Shown: one piece after another, positions 1 through 9,631 of the stretch
Layout: every line of letters starts with the position of its first letter
How positions within the stretch are numbered: the first letter of the stretch is position 1
DNA from: Clostridium sp. 12(A)
Lineage (GTDB): Bacteria > Bacillota > Clostridia > Lachnospirales > Lachnospiraceae
Assembly (NCBI GenBank): GCA_000526575.1
Contig: JAGI01000002.1
Location: 2,899,501 to 2,963,500 of the forward strand
Length of the DNA stretch: 64,000 nt
Direction of reading: 5' to 3'
Program-made: the position numbers and the translations under genes
Notes under the pieces: model-generated
The model's database searches: none
What the model saw: only the letters and a program-made list of their open reading frames with translations
Told to the model about the DNA's origin: nothing

Positions 1-1078
1 CTGCCACCAGTTTTGCCACATAGACTCCAATGGCAGGAGCGCTGGTAAGCCCTGGGGATTCAATGCCAGCGGCATCAAAAAATCCATGAGCATCTTTTAC
101 TTCTCCAATAACGAAATCATTGCCTGCCTCATGAGCTCTTAAGCCGGAAAAGGAGATGATGACCTGGCGAAATGGGATGTTCTTAACGCCGAATGCTGCC
201 TTTGTTAAAATATCAGAAAGCTCCCCTGCCGTAGTGCTTACATCTTCCTTGCTTTCCACATCAGAAGCTGTAGGCCCGGCAAGAAGGTTTCCGTGAACCG
301 TAGGAGTGACAAGGACTCCTTTTCCCATCTTTCCGGGAAGCTGGAAAATCGTGTGGGATACATGGGTTCCTGCTTCTTTATCAAGAAGAAGGTAATCTCC
401 CTTTCTAGGGATAATGGTGAGCTTTTCTTCACTGACCATGTTGTGGAACTCATCTGCATATACGCCAGCCGCATTGATGACGTATGTGGCATGGATGATT
501 CCTTCATTTGTCGTTAGATCATAGCCCTCAGAGGTCTTTTCAATGCCAGTTACCTCTGTGTTTAAAAGAAATTCCACTCCGTTGTCACAGGCATTTTCAG
601 CCAGGGCAATGGTAAGACCAAACGGACAGACGATGCCGCCAGTCGGCGCATAGAGTGCCCCTACCACCTGTTCTGTAACATTAGGCTCCATCTTACGGAC
701 TTCATCTCCCGACAGGATAGAAAGCCCTTCTACACCGTTTTTAACCCCTTTTTCGTAGAGTTCCTGTAAGCCCTTCCTATCCTCTTCTGAAAAACAGAGA
801 ACAAGGGAACCATTCTTAATAAAGGAAAAATCAAGCTCCTTAGAAAGTTCTTCCATCATGCGATTGCCTTCCAGGTTAAACTTTGCTTTTAAGGACCCTG
901 GGTATGCGTCAAATCCCGCATGGACGATGGCACTGTTTGCCTTTGACGTACCGGAACAGACATCCTCCTCCCGATCCGCCACACAGATTTTCATGTCATA
1001 ACGGGCCAGCTCTCTTGCGATTGCCGATCCGATGACACCGCCGCCGATAATTGCCGCATCGTAATGCATTTCCTTCAT
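1..1078 (-). CDS. FAD-dependent oxidoreductase, glycerol-3-phosphate dehydrogenase-like (partial at left edge)
   Basis: Probable FAD-dependent dehydrogenase oxidising glycerol-3-phosphate made by the adjacent glycerol kinase. The N-terminus shows a dinucleotide-binding Gly motif (AAIIGGGVIGSAIAREL), followed by the DxxSGTSKANSAIVHAGFD region typical of the GlpA/LhgO (DAO) family. About 359 codons are visible and the frame is open through base 1, so the C-terminus lies outside the window. The ATG is preceded by a strong GGAGGAG ribosome site. Within the family, the anaerobic GlpA type and the 2-hydroxyglutarate oxidase type are hard to separate; the glpK neighbour favours the glycerol role. 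Confidence 0.8.
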   Translation of the reverse strand, partial: MKEMHYDAAIIGGGVIGSAIARELARYDMKICVADREEDVCSGTSKANSAIVHAGFDAYPGSLKAKFNLEGNRMMEELSKELDFSFIKNGSLVLCFSEEDRKGLQELYEKGVKNGVEGLSILSGDEVRKMEPNVTEQVVGALYAPTGGIVCPFGLTIALAENACDNGVEFLLNTEVTGIEKTSEGYDLTTNEGIIHATYVINAAGVYADEFHNMVSEEKLTIIPRKGDYLLLDKEAGTHVSHTIFQLPGKMGKGVLVTPTVHGNLLAGPTASDVESKEDVSTTAGELSDILTKAAFGVKNIPFRQVIISFSGLRAHEAGNDFVIGEVKDAHGFFDAAGIESPGLTSAPAIGVYVAKLVA

Positions 1079-1121
1079 GTTTTCTCCTCCATATGCCCAA
1101 TGAATATTCATTTTAGAATGT

Positions 1122-1172
1122 AAAAAAGAGCAAGGAAAATAAACGGATTAATCCGTGTTATCTCCTTACTCT
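1122..1172 (-). terminator. Hairpin plus U-tract between glpK and the downstream dehydrogenase; terminator or antitermination leader
   Basis: Read on the minus strand, a 10-bp stem (one G-U pair) encloses the perfect palindrome ACGGATTAATCCGT and is followed by six T. It lies after glpK and about 45 bases before the next start. It can act as the glpK terminator. In Bacillus, GlpP controls glpD by antitermination at such a leader hairpin, so a glycerol-responsive role is possible (inference). Confidence 0.65.
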
Positions 1173-1240
1173 CTCGTCTCAAAGGTTTGTTATTTAATTA
1201 ATTTCATGCTATCACAGGTAAGACCAGGTGTCAAGTGTTT

Positions 1241-2740
1241 CTAATCCTCATCCTGGGACCAGATAAGAGCGCATTTAATGGCCTTTTTCCAGCCTTTGAT
1301 CCGTTTTTTCCGGCACTCTTCCTCCATCTGGGTTTCAAAGACCTTTGACACCTTCCAGTTCTTTTTAATTTCCTCTTTGTCCTTCCAGTAGCCCACTGCA
1401 AGACCTGCTAAGTAGGCGGCTCCAAGGGCTGTAGTCTCAATGCACTCCGGCCTTAAAATCTGAGTGTTTAATAAGTCAGACTGGAACTGCATCAAAAAGT
1501 TATTGGCACAGGCTCCTCCATCTACCTTTAACTGCTTTAAGTGAATCTCAGAATCCTGCTCCATGGCTTCGATTACGTCGGATACCTGATAAGCCATGGA
1601 TTCCACGGTGGCGCGGATGAACTGTTCCTTGCTGGTACCTCTGGTGACCCCTACAATGGTTCCTCTGGCGTACTGGTCCCAGTATGGGGCGCCAAGGCCT
1701 GCAAAGGCAGGGACCATGTAAACGCCGCCAGTATCCTCTACCGCCCGGCAGTATTCCTCTGTCTGAGCCGCAGAGCGGACCATTCTCATCTCATCCCTGA
1801 GCCACTGGACAGCGGCTCCAGCTACAAAGACACTGCCTTCCAGAGCGTACTGAATCTGTTCCTGGTCGCTGGCTGCAATGGTGGTAAGGAGTCCGTGTTC
1901 GGAACGAACGGCCTTTTCTCCCGTGTTCATAAGCAGGAAACAACCGGTTCCATAGGTATTCTTAACTTCTCCGGCTTCAAAGCAGCACTGGCCAAAAAGG
2001 GCGGCCTGCTGATCTCCGGCTGCTCCGGCGATGGGAATCTTTCCGCCCATGACATCGGAAGAGGTATAGCCATACACGCAGCTTGATGGTTTGACATCCG
2101 GCAGCATGGATTTTGGTATTCTGAAATAATTTAATATGTCTTCGTCCCAGCATTTTTTATGAATATCATAAAGCATGGTTCTGGAGGCATTGGTATAATC
2201 GGTAACGTGAATGCAGCCCTTCGTCAGATTCCAGATCAGCCATGTATCCACGGTACCAAACAGAAGCTCCCCACGTTCTGCCCGTTCCCTGGCCCCCTCT
2301 ACATGGTCCAGAATCCATTCAATCTTGCTTCCGGAGAAATAAGCATCCGGAATCAGTCCGGTACGGTCAATGATAAGACTCTCCAGGCCATCCTCCTTTA
2401 GACGTTCAATTCTGTCCGAGGTTCTTCTGCACTGCCAGACAATGGCATGGTAGACCGGCTCCCCTGTCTCTTTATCCCATACGATGGTAGTCTCTCTCTG
2501 ATTGGTGATACCAATGGCAGCAATATCGCTGTTATGGGCACCAATCTTTCCCATGGCCTCCATGGTTACAGAAAGCTGTGAGGACCAGATTTCCATGGGG
2601 TCGTGCTCGACCCAGCCCGGCTTTGGAAAAATCTGTGTAAACTCCTTTTGTGCTACACTGCAGATGTTTCCCTGTTCATCGAACAGAATACACCTGGAGC
2701 TTGTGGTACCCTGATCCAGGGCAATAACGTAACTTCCCAT
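1241..2740 (-). CDS. glpK: Glycerol kinase
   Basis: Phosphorylates glycerol to sn-glycerol-3-phosphate with ATP in the cytoplasm. It is a FGGY-family kinase of about 499 residues, the usual length. Visible are the N-terminal phosphate motif ([15 protein letters not shown]), the central [13 protein letters not shown] segment and the C-terminal adenosine motif ([12 protein letters not shown]). The frame is open six codons further to a TTG at 2758, but those codons are the ribosome site itself (GGAAGGGGAAG), so the ATG at 2740 is chosen. It has its own promoter and a structured leader. The product feeds the downstream dehydrogenase. Confidence 0.96.
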   Translation of the reverse strand: MGSYVIALDQGTTSSRCILFDEQGNICSVAQKEFTQIFPKPGWVEHDPMEIWSSQLSVTMEAMGKIGAHNSDIAAIGITNQRETTIVWDKETGEPVYHAIVWQCRRTSDRIERLKEDGLESLIIDRTGLIPDAYFSGSKIEWILDHVEGARERAERGELLFGTVDTWLIWNLTKGCIHVTDYTNASRTMLYDIHKKCWDEDILNYFRIPKSMLPDVKPSSCVYGYTSSDVMGGKIPIAGAAGDQQAALFGQCCFEAGEVKNTYGTGCFLLMNTGEKAVRSEHGLLTTIAASDQEQIQYALEGSVFVAGAAVQWLRDEMRMVRSAAQTEEYCRAVEDTGGVYMVPAFAGLGAPYWDQYARGTIVGVTRGTSKEQFIRATVESMAYQVSDVIEAMEQDSEIHLKQLKVDGGACANNFLMQFQSDLLNTQILRPECIETTALGAAYLAGLAVGYWKDKEEIKKNWKVSKVFETQMEEECRKKRIKGWKKAIKCALIWSQDED

Positions 2741-2804
2741 ATTAACTTCCCCTTCCAATTACACCTTTTTTTGCCTGTCTGTTAAAATTTTCTCAAGCAG
2801 CAAA

Positions 2805-2855
2805 GAAAGAGCCTCGGAAATGAACGGTTCCCCGCACTCATCACCTGGCTCTTTC
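2805..2855 (-). promoter_or_regulatory. Structured 5' leader of glpK
   Basis: A perfect 9-bp stem GAAAGAGCC/GGCTCTTTC with a 33-base loop lies in the glpK leader between promoter and ribosome site. It resembles glycerol-operon leaders controlled by GlpP-type antiterminators. No GlpP gene is in the window, so the regulator is inferred. Confidence 0.45.
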
Positions 2856-2886
2856 ATCTCTTAGGCTATTTATTAATATATTTTTA

Positions 2887-2915
2887 ATAGTAACATGCCC
2901 CGTATATGATGTCAA
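2887..2915 (-). promoter_or_regulatory. Sigma-A promoter of glpK
   Basis: TTGACA (2915-2910) and TACTAT (2892-2887) are separated by exactly 17 bases, close to the vegetative consensus. Transcription would start about 130 bases before glpK. Confidence 0.8.
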
Positions 2916-2935
2916 GTTTTAAGAGCGTTATTTTA

Positions 2936-5542
2936 TCAATAAAGGCTTTCCCTTATGGTCTTTAATGCCTGGATAATAAGGGTGGGAATAAAAGCAAATA
3001 TTAAAATCGTGAGAAACTGTCTTCCCGTTAAATCTGCCACATAAAAAAGGGTGTGAAGGCCGGGAATAAACAGTACGGCTGCAAGAAGCACAGCTCCTGC
3101 TTCAAAGGCCATAATACTCCATAGATTGCTCCTTAAGCCGATTTTAAAAATGGAATGGCTGCTTCGGCAGTTAAACCCATGGAAAAGTCTTGCCAGGGTT
3201 AAGGTAGAAAATGCCATGGTGCTGGCTGCGGCTTCACTTCCGGTGACCAGGCCGGTTGCGTAAGCTCCCATGGTAAAGATGGCTATTAAGGCTCCCTGAA
3301 AGAGAAGCTGAAGGACAAACCTCATGGTTAAGATCCCTTCCTTTGGATTCCTGGGCTTTTGGGCCAGAAGATCCGCCTCAGCCCGTTCCATGCCAATGGC
3401 TATGGCAGGCAGAGAGTCGGTCAGCAGGTTAATGAATAACAAGTGCACCGGAGCAAAGGGAAGGGGCAGACCCCTAAGGGAGGTATATAGAACACAAAGG
3501 ATTCCCGCCATGTTTCCGGATAAGAGAAACTTAATGGCATTTCTTATGTTCCGGTACACATTCCGTCCATTGGCAACAGCTTTTATAATGGTTGCAAAGT
3601 TATCATCGGTCAGAATCATGGCTGAGGCATCCTTAGAAACCTCGGTTCCCATTTTACCCATGGCAACGCCAATGTCTGCCTGCTTTAGGGCGGGAGCATC
3701 GTTGACTCCGTCCCCGGTCATGGCTACAATATGGCCCTTTTTCTGCCAGGCGCGGACAATTCTTATCTTGTGCTCCGGAGAGACTCTGGCATAAACACTG
3801 ATCCGTTCCAGTCGTCCGTCAAGCTCCTCATCCGTCATATCATCAAGCTCCGGGCCGCTGAGTGCCACATCCCCGTCACTCATAATGCCGATTTTTTCTG
3901 CTATGGAGGAGGCCGTTACTTTATGGTCTCCGGTAATCATCACCGGGCGGATGCCAGCTTTCTTTGCATTTAAAACGGCATTCTTTGTCTCAGGTCTTGG
4001 AGGGTCCATCATGGCTGCCATGCCTAAGAAGATGTATCCGTTTTCGGATTTCTCCGTCAGTGACTCATTGTCATCGATTTCCCGGCATACAAAAGTGAGG
4101 ACTCTTAAGCCCTGGGCAGAAAAATCCATGTTCTGCTCTTTGAGGGCATGAAGGTCTCCTTCCCGGACCGGGCGGATGCCTTCACTGGTCCAGATGCTTT
4201 TGATCCTGGGAAGAAGGACTTCCTGGGCACCTTTGGTAAACAGCATTTTCTTACCCTCAATGGGGTGAAGGGTGCTCATCAGCTTTCGATCTGAATCAAA
4301 GGGAATTTCTCCGATTCTTGGATAATGAGACTTAATGACGGCTTCCTCTGCCCCGGCCCGCTCTGCCATCTGAAGGAGGGCTGCTTCCGTAGGATCCCCC
4401 AGAAGCTTTCCGTCATGGTATGCGGAATCATTGTTTAAAACGGCATCGTAGAGCAGATATTTATGTACTGGAACTTCCGGGTTTAACATCTCCGGGGGAT
4501 ACAGGCGGTTGTTGACATAGACCTGCTGGACTGTCATTCGGTTCTGGGTCAGGGTTCCTGTTTTATCGGAACAGATGACAGAGACGCAGCCAAGACTTTC
4601 CACTGCCTTTAAGTCCTTGATAATGGCATTTTCACGGGCCATTTTCTGGGTTCCCATAGCCTGAACGATGGTGACAATGGAGCTTAATGCCTCAGGAATG
4701 GCGGCTACTGCCAGAGCCACGGCAAACATGAGGGAATCGAGAACCGGCATCTTCCGGTATATACTCAAGCCGAAGACGAGGACGCAGATCAATAATATCC
4801 CTGCTGCCAGCCTGCTGCCAAACTGATCTAAGCTTACCTGAAGAGGTGTCTTTTTCTCTCCTGTGTCGTTCATTAAGGAAGCAATTCTGCCGATTTCTGT
4901 ATTCATTCCGGTTCCGGTGACCAGAACCTTTGCCCTGCCTGCCGCTACCAGAGAGCCGGAAAAGACCATATTGCTCTGTTCGGCAAGGGGTACCTTTTCT
5001 TCCCGGATTCTTCCTGTTTTTTTCTCTACATTGATGGATTCTCCTGTTAAGGAGCTTTCATTGACCAAAAGTGAGTAATTTTCAAGCATTCTTCCGTCGG
5101 CGGCCACCATATCTCCTGCTTCCAGAAGAAGAATATCTCCAGGCACCAGCTCTGCGGACAGCACCTGCTGTATGGTGCCCTCCCGAATGACTACGGCTAC
5201 CGGTGCGGATAAGGCCATCAGGCTGTCTAAGGATTTCTCTGCCTTTTGATTTTCTACGGTCCCTAGCACCGCATTCAGCAAAAGAACTGCAAAAATGACT
5301 CCGGTGCTCTCCACATCCCCGGATATCATAGAAATAACCGCCGCTATAATCAGGATAATGACCAGCAAATCTTTAAACTGGTCCAAAAAGACCTGGAATG
5401 CACTTTTTCGTTCTGCCTTTAACAGTGCGTTCTCCCCATACTTCTCTCTGCGCTTTATAATTTCAGCGGAATCCAGACCTGACCACTTTGCCTGAAGCTG
5501 AGACAGGGCTTCATCCTCCGATAATCGAAACCATTCTTCCAT
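2936..5542 (-). CDS. Calcium-translocating P-type ATPase (P2 type)
   Basis: A membrane cation pump of 868 residues, most like bacterial SERCA/PMCA-type Ca2+ ATPases. In order: N-terminal cation-ATPase domain, actuator domain with SLTGES near residue 165, M4 motif AAIPEALSS near 281-288, phosphorylation loop DKTGTLTQN (Asp about 326), hinge MTGDGVNDAPALKQADIG, and M6 NLLTDSLPAIAIG, where the Asn, Thr and Asp match Ca2+-site residues. It has a good ribosome site (GGAAGGAGC). It lies 68 bases after the iron importer; a small dyad sits in that gap. A Ca2+ substrate follows from family motifs; Mn2+ or other ions are not excluded. Confidence 0.9.
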   Translation of the reverse strand: MEEWFRLSEDEALSQLQAKWSGLDSAEIIKRREKYGENALLKAERKSAFQVFLDQFKDLLVIILIIAAVISMISGDVESTGVIFAVLLLNAVLGTVENQKAEKSLDSLMALSAPVAVVIREGTIQQVLSAELVPGDILLLEAGDMVAADGRMLENYSLLVNESSLTGESINVEKKTGRIREEKVPLAEQSNMVFSGSLVAAGRAKVLVTGTGMNTEIGRIASLMNDTGEKKTPLQVSLDQFGSRLAAGILLICVLVFGLSIYRKMPVLDSLMFAVALAVAAIPEALSSIVTIVQAMGTQKMARENAIIKDLKAVESLGCVSVICSDKTGTLTQNRMTVQQVYVNNRLYPPEMLNPEVPVHKYLLYDAVLNNDSAYHDGKLLGDPTEAALLQMAERAGAEEAVIKSHYPRIGEIPFDSDRKLMSTLHPIEGKKMLFTKGAQEVLLPRIKSIWTSEGIRPVREGDLHALKEQNMDFSAQGLRVLTFVCREIDDNESLTEKSENGYIFLGMAAMMDPPRPETKNAVLNAKKAGIRPVMITGDHKVTASSIAEKIGIMSDGDVALSGPELDDMTDEELDGRLERISVYARVSPEHKIRIVRAWQKKGHIVAMTGDGVNDAPALKQADIGVAMGKMGTEVSKDASAMILTDDNFATIIKAVANGRNVYRNIRNAIKFLLSGNMAGILCVLYTSLRGLPLPFAPVHLLFINLLTDSLPAIAIGMERAEADLLAQKPRNPKEGILTMRFVLQLLFQGALIAIFTMGAYATGLVTGSEAAASTMAFSTLTLARLFHGFNCRSSHSIFKIGLRSNLWSIMAFEAGAVLLAAVLFIPGLHTLFYVADLTGRQFLTILIFAFIPTLIIQALKTIRESLY

Positions 5543-5563
5543 TCATGACGCTCCTTCCCACTA

Positions 5564-5581
5564 CTCATACTATGGTATGAG
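5564..5581. repeat. Inverted repeat before the P-type ATPase gene
   Basis: CTCATAC-TATG-GTATGAG is a perfect 7-bp dyad with a 4-base centre, between the end of the siderophore importer and the ATPase start. It could be an operator or a short mRNA hairpin. No T-run follows, so it is not a classic terminator. Confidence 0.45.
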
Positions 5582-5610
5582 CCTCCCCCTTAATTTCATG
5601 AATGATAGAA

Positions 5611-6363
5611 TCAATAAATTGCGATTGGCCCGCGAGGACCTTCTATAATATTTATGTCCGTTTCAAAGATATCCGTCAGAAGCTCCGGCTTCATAATATC
5701 TTCCACCGCTCCAAAAGCGGCAATTTGTCCGTTTTTCATGGCACAGATCCGATCCGAATATTGGGCTGCAAAATTGATGTCGTGGATCACGGTCAGGATG
5801 GTTCGTCCAAATTCATTGGCGGCATGCCTTAAATGCTTCATCATCTGCACGGAACGGGCAACATCTAAATTGTTCAAAGGCTCATCAAGAAGCACATATT
5901 CCGTCTCCTGACATAAAACCATTGCCACATAAGCTCTTTGCCTTTGACCTCCGGAAAGCTCGTCTAAATACCGGTTCTCCAAATCACCCAGATCTAAAAA
6001 ATCAATATATTTGGAGATAATCATTTCATCTTCCTTTGTTAATCTCCCCTTGGAATAAGGAAAACGTCCAAAGCCCGCCAACTGTCTTACCGTCAGTCTG
6101 GTCACAAAATGATTTTCTTGTCGTAAAATCGTGAGAATTTTTGCCAGGTCCTCTGATTTGGATTGTGAAACATTCAGATTGGCTACCTTGATCTGGCCTT
6201 CATCCAGATTCAAAAGTCTACCAATCATTAACAGCGCCGTAGATTTTCCAGCGCCGTTTGGCCCGATTAAGGAGGTAAGACCGGCTTTTGGAATTTGAAT
6301 ATTTAAAGGTCCTATTTTTACTTCATCTGAATACTTTTTTTCAACATTAAGAATCTCAATCAT
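5611..6363 (-). CDS. Iron-siderophore ABC transporter, ATP-binding protein (YclP/FhuC type)
   Basis: ATPase that powers uptake of ferric siderophores through the two permeases encoded just upstream. The 250-residue protein shows Walker A GPNGAGKST (34-42), signature ELSGGQRQRAYVA, Walker B YVLLDEPLNNLD and the H-loop VIHDINFAAQYSD. The start overlaps the permease stop by four bases (ATGA), a sign of translational coupling. The order binding protein - permease - permease - ATPase fits the YclNOPQ petrobactin/catecholate importer family. Substrate identity is inferred. Confidence 0.92.
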   Translation of the reverse strand: MIEILNVEKKYSDEVKIGPLNIQIPKAGLTSLIGPNGAGKSTALLMIGRLLNLDEGQIKVANLNVSQSKSEDLAKILTILRQENHFVTRLTVRQLAGFGRFPYSKGRLTKEDEMIISKYIDFLDLGDLENRYLDELSGGQRQRAYVAMVLCQETEYVLLDEPLNNLDVARSVQMMKHLRHAANEFGRTILTVIHDINFAAQYSDRICAMKNGQIAAFGAVEDIMKPELLTDIFETDINIIEGPRGPIAIY

Positions 6364-7421
6364 AACGTTCCCTTTCTTAGCATGACGACTAAAAATGTAA
6401 TTCCACCAAACAATTCGATGATGATAGATACAACCCCCTGGGCTCTGAATACATGATACATGAAAAAGTATGAGCCAGTTAAAACCAAAAAGCCTATGGC
6501 AAGAGCCATTGGAAACACATATCGATGATCATAGGTCGGCACTGCCTGATATGTCATGGTAGCGACTAAAAATCCGAAGAACGTAAGGGGGCCTACCAAT
6601 GAGGTTGAAATAGACATCAGAACAGATACTAATACAAGAGTATAAATGACTCCTGACTTATGATGAACCCCAAGGGAAGTGCTGGTACCTTTTCCAAGGG
6701 ACAGTACATTTAATTTTTTTGAATAAGCAAGAAGCAATATGGCAGTAATGATGACGATGGGTATGGCTACCGGAAAATACTCCGCATCCGCATTATTCAC
6801 AGAACCAAACAATCTTGCCTGCAGCACATCAAACTCAGAAGGTGCCAGAAGCTTTCTCATAAAGGAGGATACCGACTTAAGCCCGGTTCCAATAATAATT
6901 CCCACCAAAAGCATAAGCTGCAAATTGCCATACTTTCCGGATAGCAGCCAGCCATAAAGGATTAAGCACATGAGTACCATAATCGCTACCTGAAACAGAA
7001 ACGGTCCAGTCCCTTTGAATTTTATAAATACACCGGCACCAAAAAAGAACATGGTACTGGTATGTATGGTGGAGTAAAGTGCCTCAAACCCTAAAAGCGA
7101 GGGCGTGAGAATCCGGTTATTGGTACTGGACTGGAATGCAACGGTCGCTAAGCTCTGACAAACAGCAGCGATGACCATCGCAACAATGGCGGTCAGCCTC
7201 CGTTTCACAATGGGAACAAAAGAGGGAGAACCCATGGGAACCGGATTGTTATAAACCAAAAGTCCATAGGTGGCAAGAGAACCTAAAACAAAAAGTGTTA
7301 TCAGCAAGATCCAATAACGCGTCTCCTCTTTCCTGGAACGAAACGCTTTGGCCGATCTGTTTCTATTATCAACTCCGGGATTCAGCCCGGTATTTTTATT
7401 CTTATCTATAAATTCGCTCAT
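6360..7421 (-). CDS. Iron-siderophore ABC transporter permease (FecCD family, second subunit)
   Basis: A FecCD/BtuC-family membrane protein of 353 residues with about nine to ten hydrophobic helices after a charged N-terminal stretch of about 30 residues. It forms a heterodimeric channel with the permease encoded just upstream; the genes overlap by four bases. Family features include the LTPSLLGFEALYS region and the late GPLTFFGFLVATM segment that contacts the ATPase. It most resembles YclO. Confidence 0.9.
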   Translation of the reverse strand: MSEFIDKNKNTGLNPGVDNRNRSAKAFRSRKEETRYWILLITLFVLGSLATYGLLVYNNPVPMGSPSFVPIVKRRLTAIVAMVIAAVCQSLATVAFQSSTNNRILTPSLLGFEALYSTIHTSTMFFFGAGVFIKFKGTGPFLFQVAIMVLMCLILYGWLLSGKYGNLQLMLLVGIIIGTGLKSVSSFMRKLLAPSEFDVLQARLFGSVNNADAEYFPVAIPIVIITAILLLAYSKKLNVLSLGKGTSTSLGVHHKSGVIYTLVLVSVLMSISTSLVGPLTFFGFLVATMTYQAVPTYDHRYVFPMALAIGFLVLTGSYFFMYHVFRAQGVVSIIIELFGGITFLVVMLRKGTL

Positions 7422-8440
7422 CTTAACTTCCTTTGTTTCAATAAAATCACGATAAAGATTACCGCACCCACAGTTCCAAGGATTAAAGAGACAGGGACTT
7501 CAAAAGGCATGATAAGTGTACGGGAAATAATGTCACATAGAGTAATTGCTCCCATTCCAAGCACGCATACCCAGGGCAGATTGCTCTTTAGATCATCCCC
7601 TCGATACATGGAAACAATATTTGGAACAATTAAGCCTAAAAACGGAAGATTTCCGATTACAGCCGCAACAATACCAACGGCAGCCGAAATAAGACCCGTG
7701 CCAAGTATTACAATCTTATTGTAATTTACCCCAAGGCTTGTTGCCACATCTTCTCCTAATCCGGCTAAGGTCAACCGATCCGCATAGAAAAAGATGATGA
7801 TATTAATAATGACAATGAGCCATAAATACTCATAGCGTCCGATTTGGACCGGGGCAAAGGAACCTACGAACCAGGTTTGAATGCTTTGTGTCATTTGAAA
7901 AAGGAGACCAATAAAGGTGGAAATTGAGGATATGACGGCTCCCAGCATCATTCCTATGATAGGAACGATTAAAGACGAGCGAAGCTTGACCTTTCTTAAG
8001 AAAAGAAAGAAGATCATGGTACCTACAAAGGAAAAAAGGATCGCACCCGCCATTCTCTGCATCAGAGTCGGTGCCGGTATTACCAGATAAACAAAAACAA
8101 GCCCAAGGCCTGCCCATTCAATGGTGCCCGTTGTGGTAGGCTCCACCATACGATTCTGTGTAATCAGCTGTGTTACCAGTCCAGCCATGGACATGGCTGC
8201 TCCCGTGAGCATGAGCGCTGCCGTTCTTGGAACGCGTGTAATAAAAAACATCTGAAGTCCGTCCTCTTGCCCCTTGATGTCATATACCCCTGTAAAAAGT
8301 GATATGATTCCTAACATGAGGACACAGATGACTGCCAATGTAAAAGATTTTGTCCATGTCTTATTAGAACAATTCTGGGGCTGAGAATTCTCAGCCCCTG
8401 TCATTTTATTGATTTGATTTTTCCGCATTTTGGTATACAT
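7418..8440 (-). CDS. Iron-siderophore ABC transporter permease (FecCD family, first subunit)
   Basis: The partner permease of 340 residues, again FecCD type, with the coupling segment NLPFLGLIVPNIV near residue 265. An N-terminal cytoplasmic stretch precedes the first helix, and MYTKMRK gives a plausible but not certain start. It lies eight bases after the binding-protein gene, so it belongs to the same transcript. It most resembles YclN. Confidence 0.9.
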   Translation of the reverse strand: MYTKMRKNQINKMTGAENSQPQNCSNKTWTKSFTLAVICVLMLGIISLFTGVYDIKGQEDGLQMFFITRVPRTAALMLTGAAMSMAGLVTQLITQNRMVEPTTTGTIEWAGLGLVFVYLVIPAPTLMQRMAGAILFSFVGTMIFFLFLRKVKLRSSLIVPIIGMMLGAVISSISTFIGLLFQMTQSIQTWFVGSFAPVQIGRYEYLWLIVIINIIIFFYADRLTLAGLGEDVATSLGVNYNKIVILGTGLISAAVGIVAAVIGNLPFLGLIVPNIVSMYRGDDLKSNLPWVCVLGMGAITLCDIISRTLIMPFEVPVSLILGTVGAVIFIVILLKQRKLR

Positions 8441-8448
8441 CCTTTATC

Positions 8449-9495
8449 CTACTTGGTTAAAGATTTGGCAAGGTTATCAAATAACTCTATAAAAGTCTGT
8501 ATGGATTCGTTGGTATATGTATCATTTGGTGCATATACTACCTGTCCCTTGGTAATAGCTGTTGTGTTTTGAAGCGCTGGAGAATTGTTTATTACATCCT
8601 GAGCGGGAACTGCATCCTTTGTAGAAGAGATTGCTGCATCACGGTCCAGTACAAAGATCCAGTCAGGATTGCTCTGTGCAATTGCTTCCACAGATATATC
8701 ATCTCCCTGATGGTCAGATGTGGCACCGCTCACTTCTAAGGCTGATGTCCAGCCAAAGACCTCATACAAAGGACCCCATACACGACCGGAAACAGGTGCT
8801 GAAAAACCAATGTCTCCACCGGAAACTACAACACTCATAATTTTGTCGGTTCCATTATAGGCAGATTTTGCCTTCTCAATTGCCTGGTCAAAATCAGCAT
8901 TCAATTTTTCCGCTTCTTCATTCTTATTAAAAATCTTACCTAATGTGATGGTGGAATCTTTCAGACCATTTGTAAAACTTTCGCCAGACTTACCGGCTTC
9001 TTTTGAAATCTGGAAGCTAAGATCAACTACCGCAGCATTTGGTACCAATTTCTTTATCTCTTCATAATAACTGGAAAATCTTTGACCCACGATTACAAGC
9101 TCAGGATCTGCTGCTGCTATGATTTCAAGATTAGGCTCACTGTGGTTTCCAATATCCTGAACCTCACTGTCTGCTACATAGGAGGAATCTGCAGGCATAA
9201 CTCCTTTTGGAACTGCTGCTAACTTAATTCCCCAATCGGATAAGGTTTCAAAGGTTCTGTTATCCAATGCTACCACTGTCTTTGGATTGACTGGAACAGT
9301 AACCGTTCCATGAATATCAGTAACTTCCACCGTTTTCGCTTCTGCTGCTGTGGTTTCTGCTGCTGTTGTTTCAGCGGATTCACTTGCGCTGGTTTCCGTA
9401 GAAGTTGTGTTATTACTCTTGCTTTGACAACCCGTAAGTGCTAAAGCAAATACTGCTGCTAAGACAGTTAACTTGGGTAAAAATGATTTTCTCAT
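8449..9495 (-). CDS. Iron-siderophore substrate-binding lipoprotein (YclQ-like)
   Basis: Extracellular lipid-anchored receptor that captures ferric siderophore. The signal peptide ends in the lipobox ALTGC (Cys about 23), followed by a Ser/Thr/Glu-rich linker and a type III periplasmic-binding fold (VVALDNRTFETLSDWG, DPELVIVGQRFSSYYEEI, NPDWIFVLDRDAA). The length of 348 residues is normal. The start has an AGGAGG ribosome site. It is first in the operon, so closest to the promoter, as expected for the subunit needed in excess. Confidence 0.92.
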   Translation of the reverse strand: MRKSFLPKLTVLAAVFALALTGCQSKSNNTTSTETSASESAETTAAETTAAEAKTVEVTDIHGTVTVPVNPKTVVALDNRTFETLSDWGIKLAAVPKGVMPADSSYVADSEVQDIGNHSEPNLEIIAAADPELVIVGQRFSSYYEEIKKLVPNAAVVDLSFQISKEAGKSGESFTNGLKDSTITLGKIFNKNEEAEKLNADFDQAIEKAKSAYNGTDKIMSVVVSGGDIGFSAPVSGRVWGPLYEVFGWTSALEVSGATSDHQGDDISVEAIAQSNPDWIFVLDRDAAISSTKDAVPAQDVINNSPALQNTTAITKGQVVYAPNDTYTNESIQTFIELFDNLAKSLTK

Positions 9496-9546
9496 AATAT
9501 CCTCCTAATTATGTTATCATGGGTAAATTACGACTTGCAGTTTTAT

Positions 9547-9566
9547 AGACTAATTTATATTAGTCT
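9547..9566. promoter_or_regulatory. Iron-type operator of the siderophore importer
   Basis: A perfect dyad AGACTAAT-TTAT-ATTAGTCT just downstream of the promoter, overlapped by a further half site, so that TTAGT and ACTAA occur three times within about 30 bases. TTAGT/ACTAA dyads suit a DtxR/IdeR-type iron repressor, which would block transcription when iron is plentiful. The repressor is inferred. Confidence 0.6.
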
Positions 9567-9583
9567 CAACTAACTCATTCCGC

Positions 9584-9612
9584 AGTTTACCATATCAGAC
9601 CATAATTGTCAA
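9584..9612 (-). promoter_or_regulatory. Sigma-A promoter of the siderophore importer operon
   Basis: TTGACA (9612-9607), 17-base spacer, TAAACT (9589-9584). The dyad operator lies about 20 bases downstream, across the likely start of transcription. Confidence 0.75.
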
Positions 9613-9631
9613 CCGCCCGCTTTTCTTCCCC

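Noticed and set aside
1541-2086. 181-codon plus-strand ORF opposite glpK
   Set aside because: Antisense shadow of a well-conserved kinase gene.
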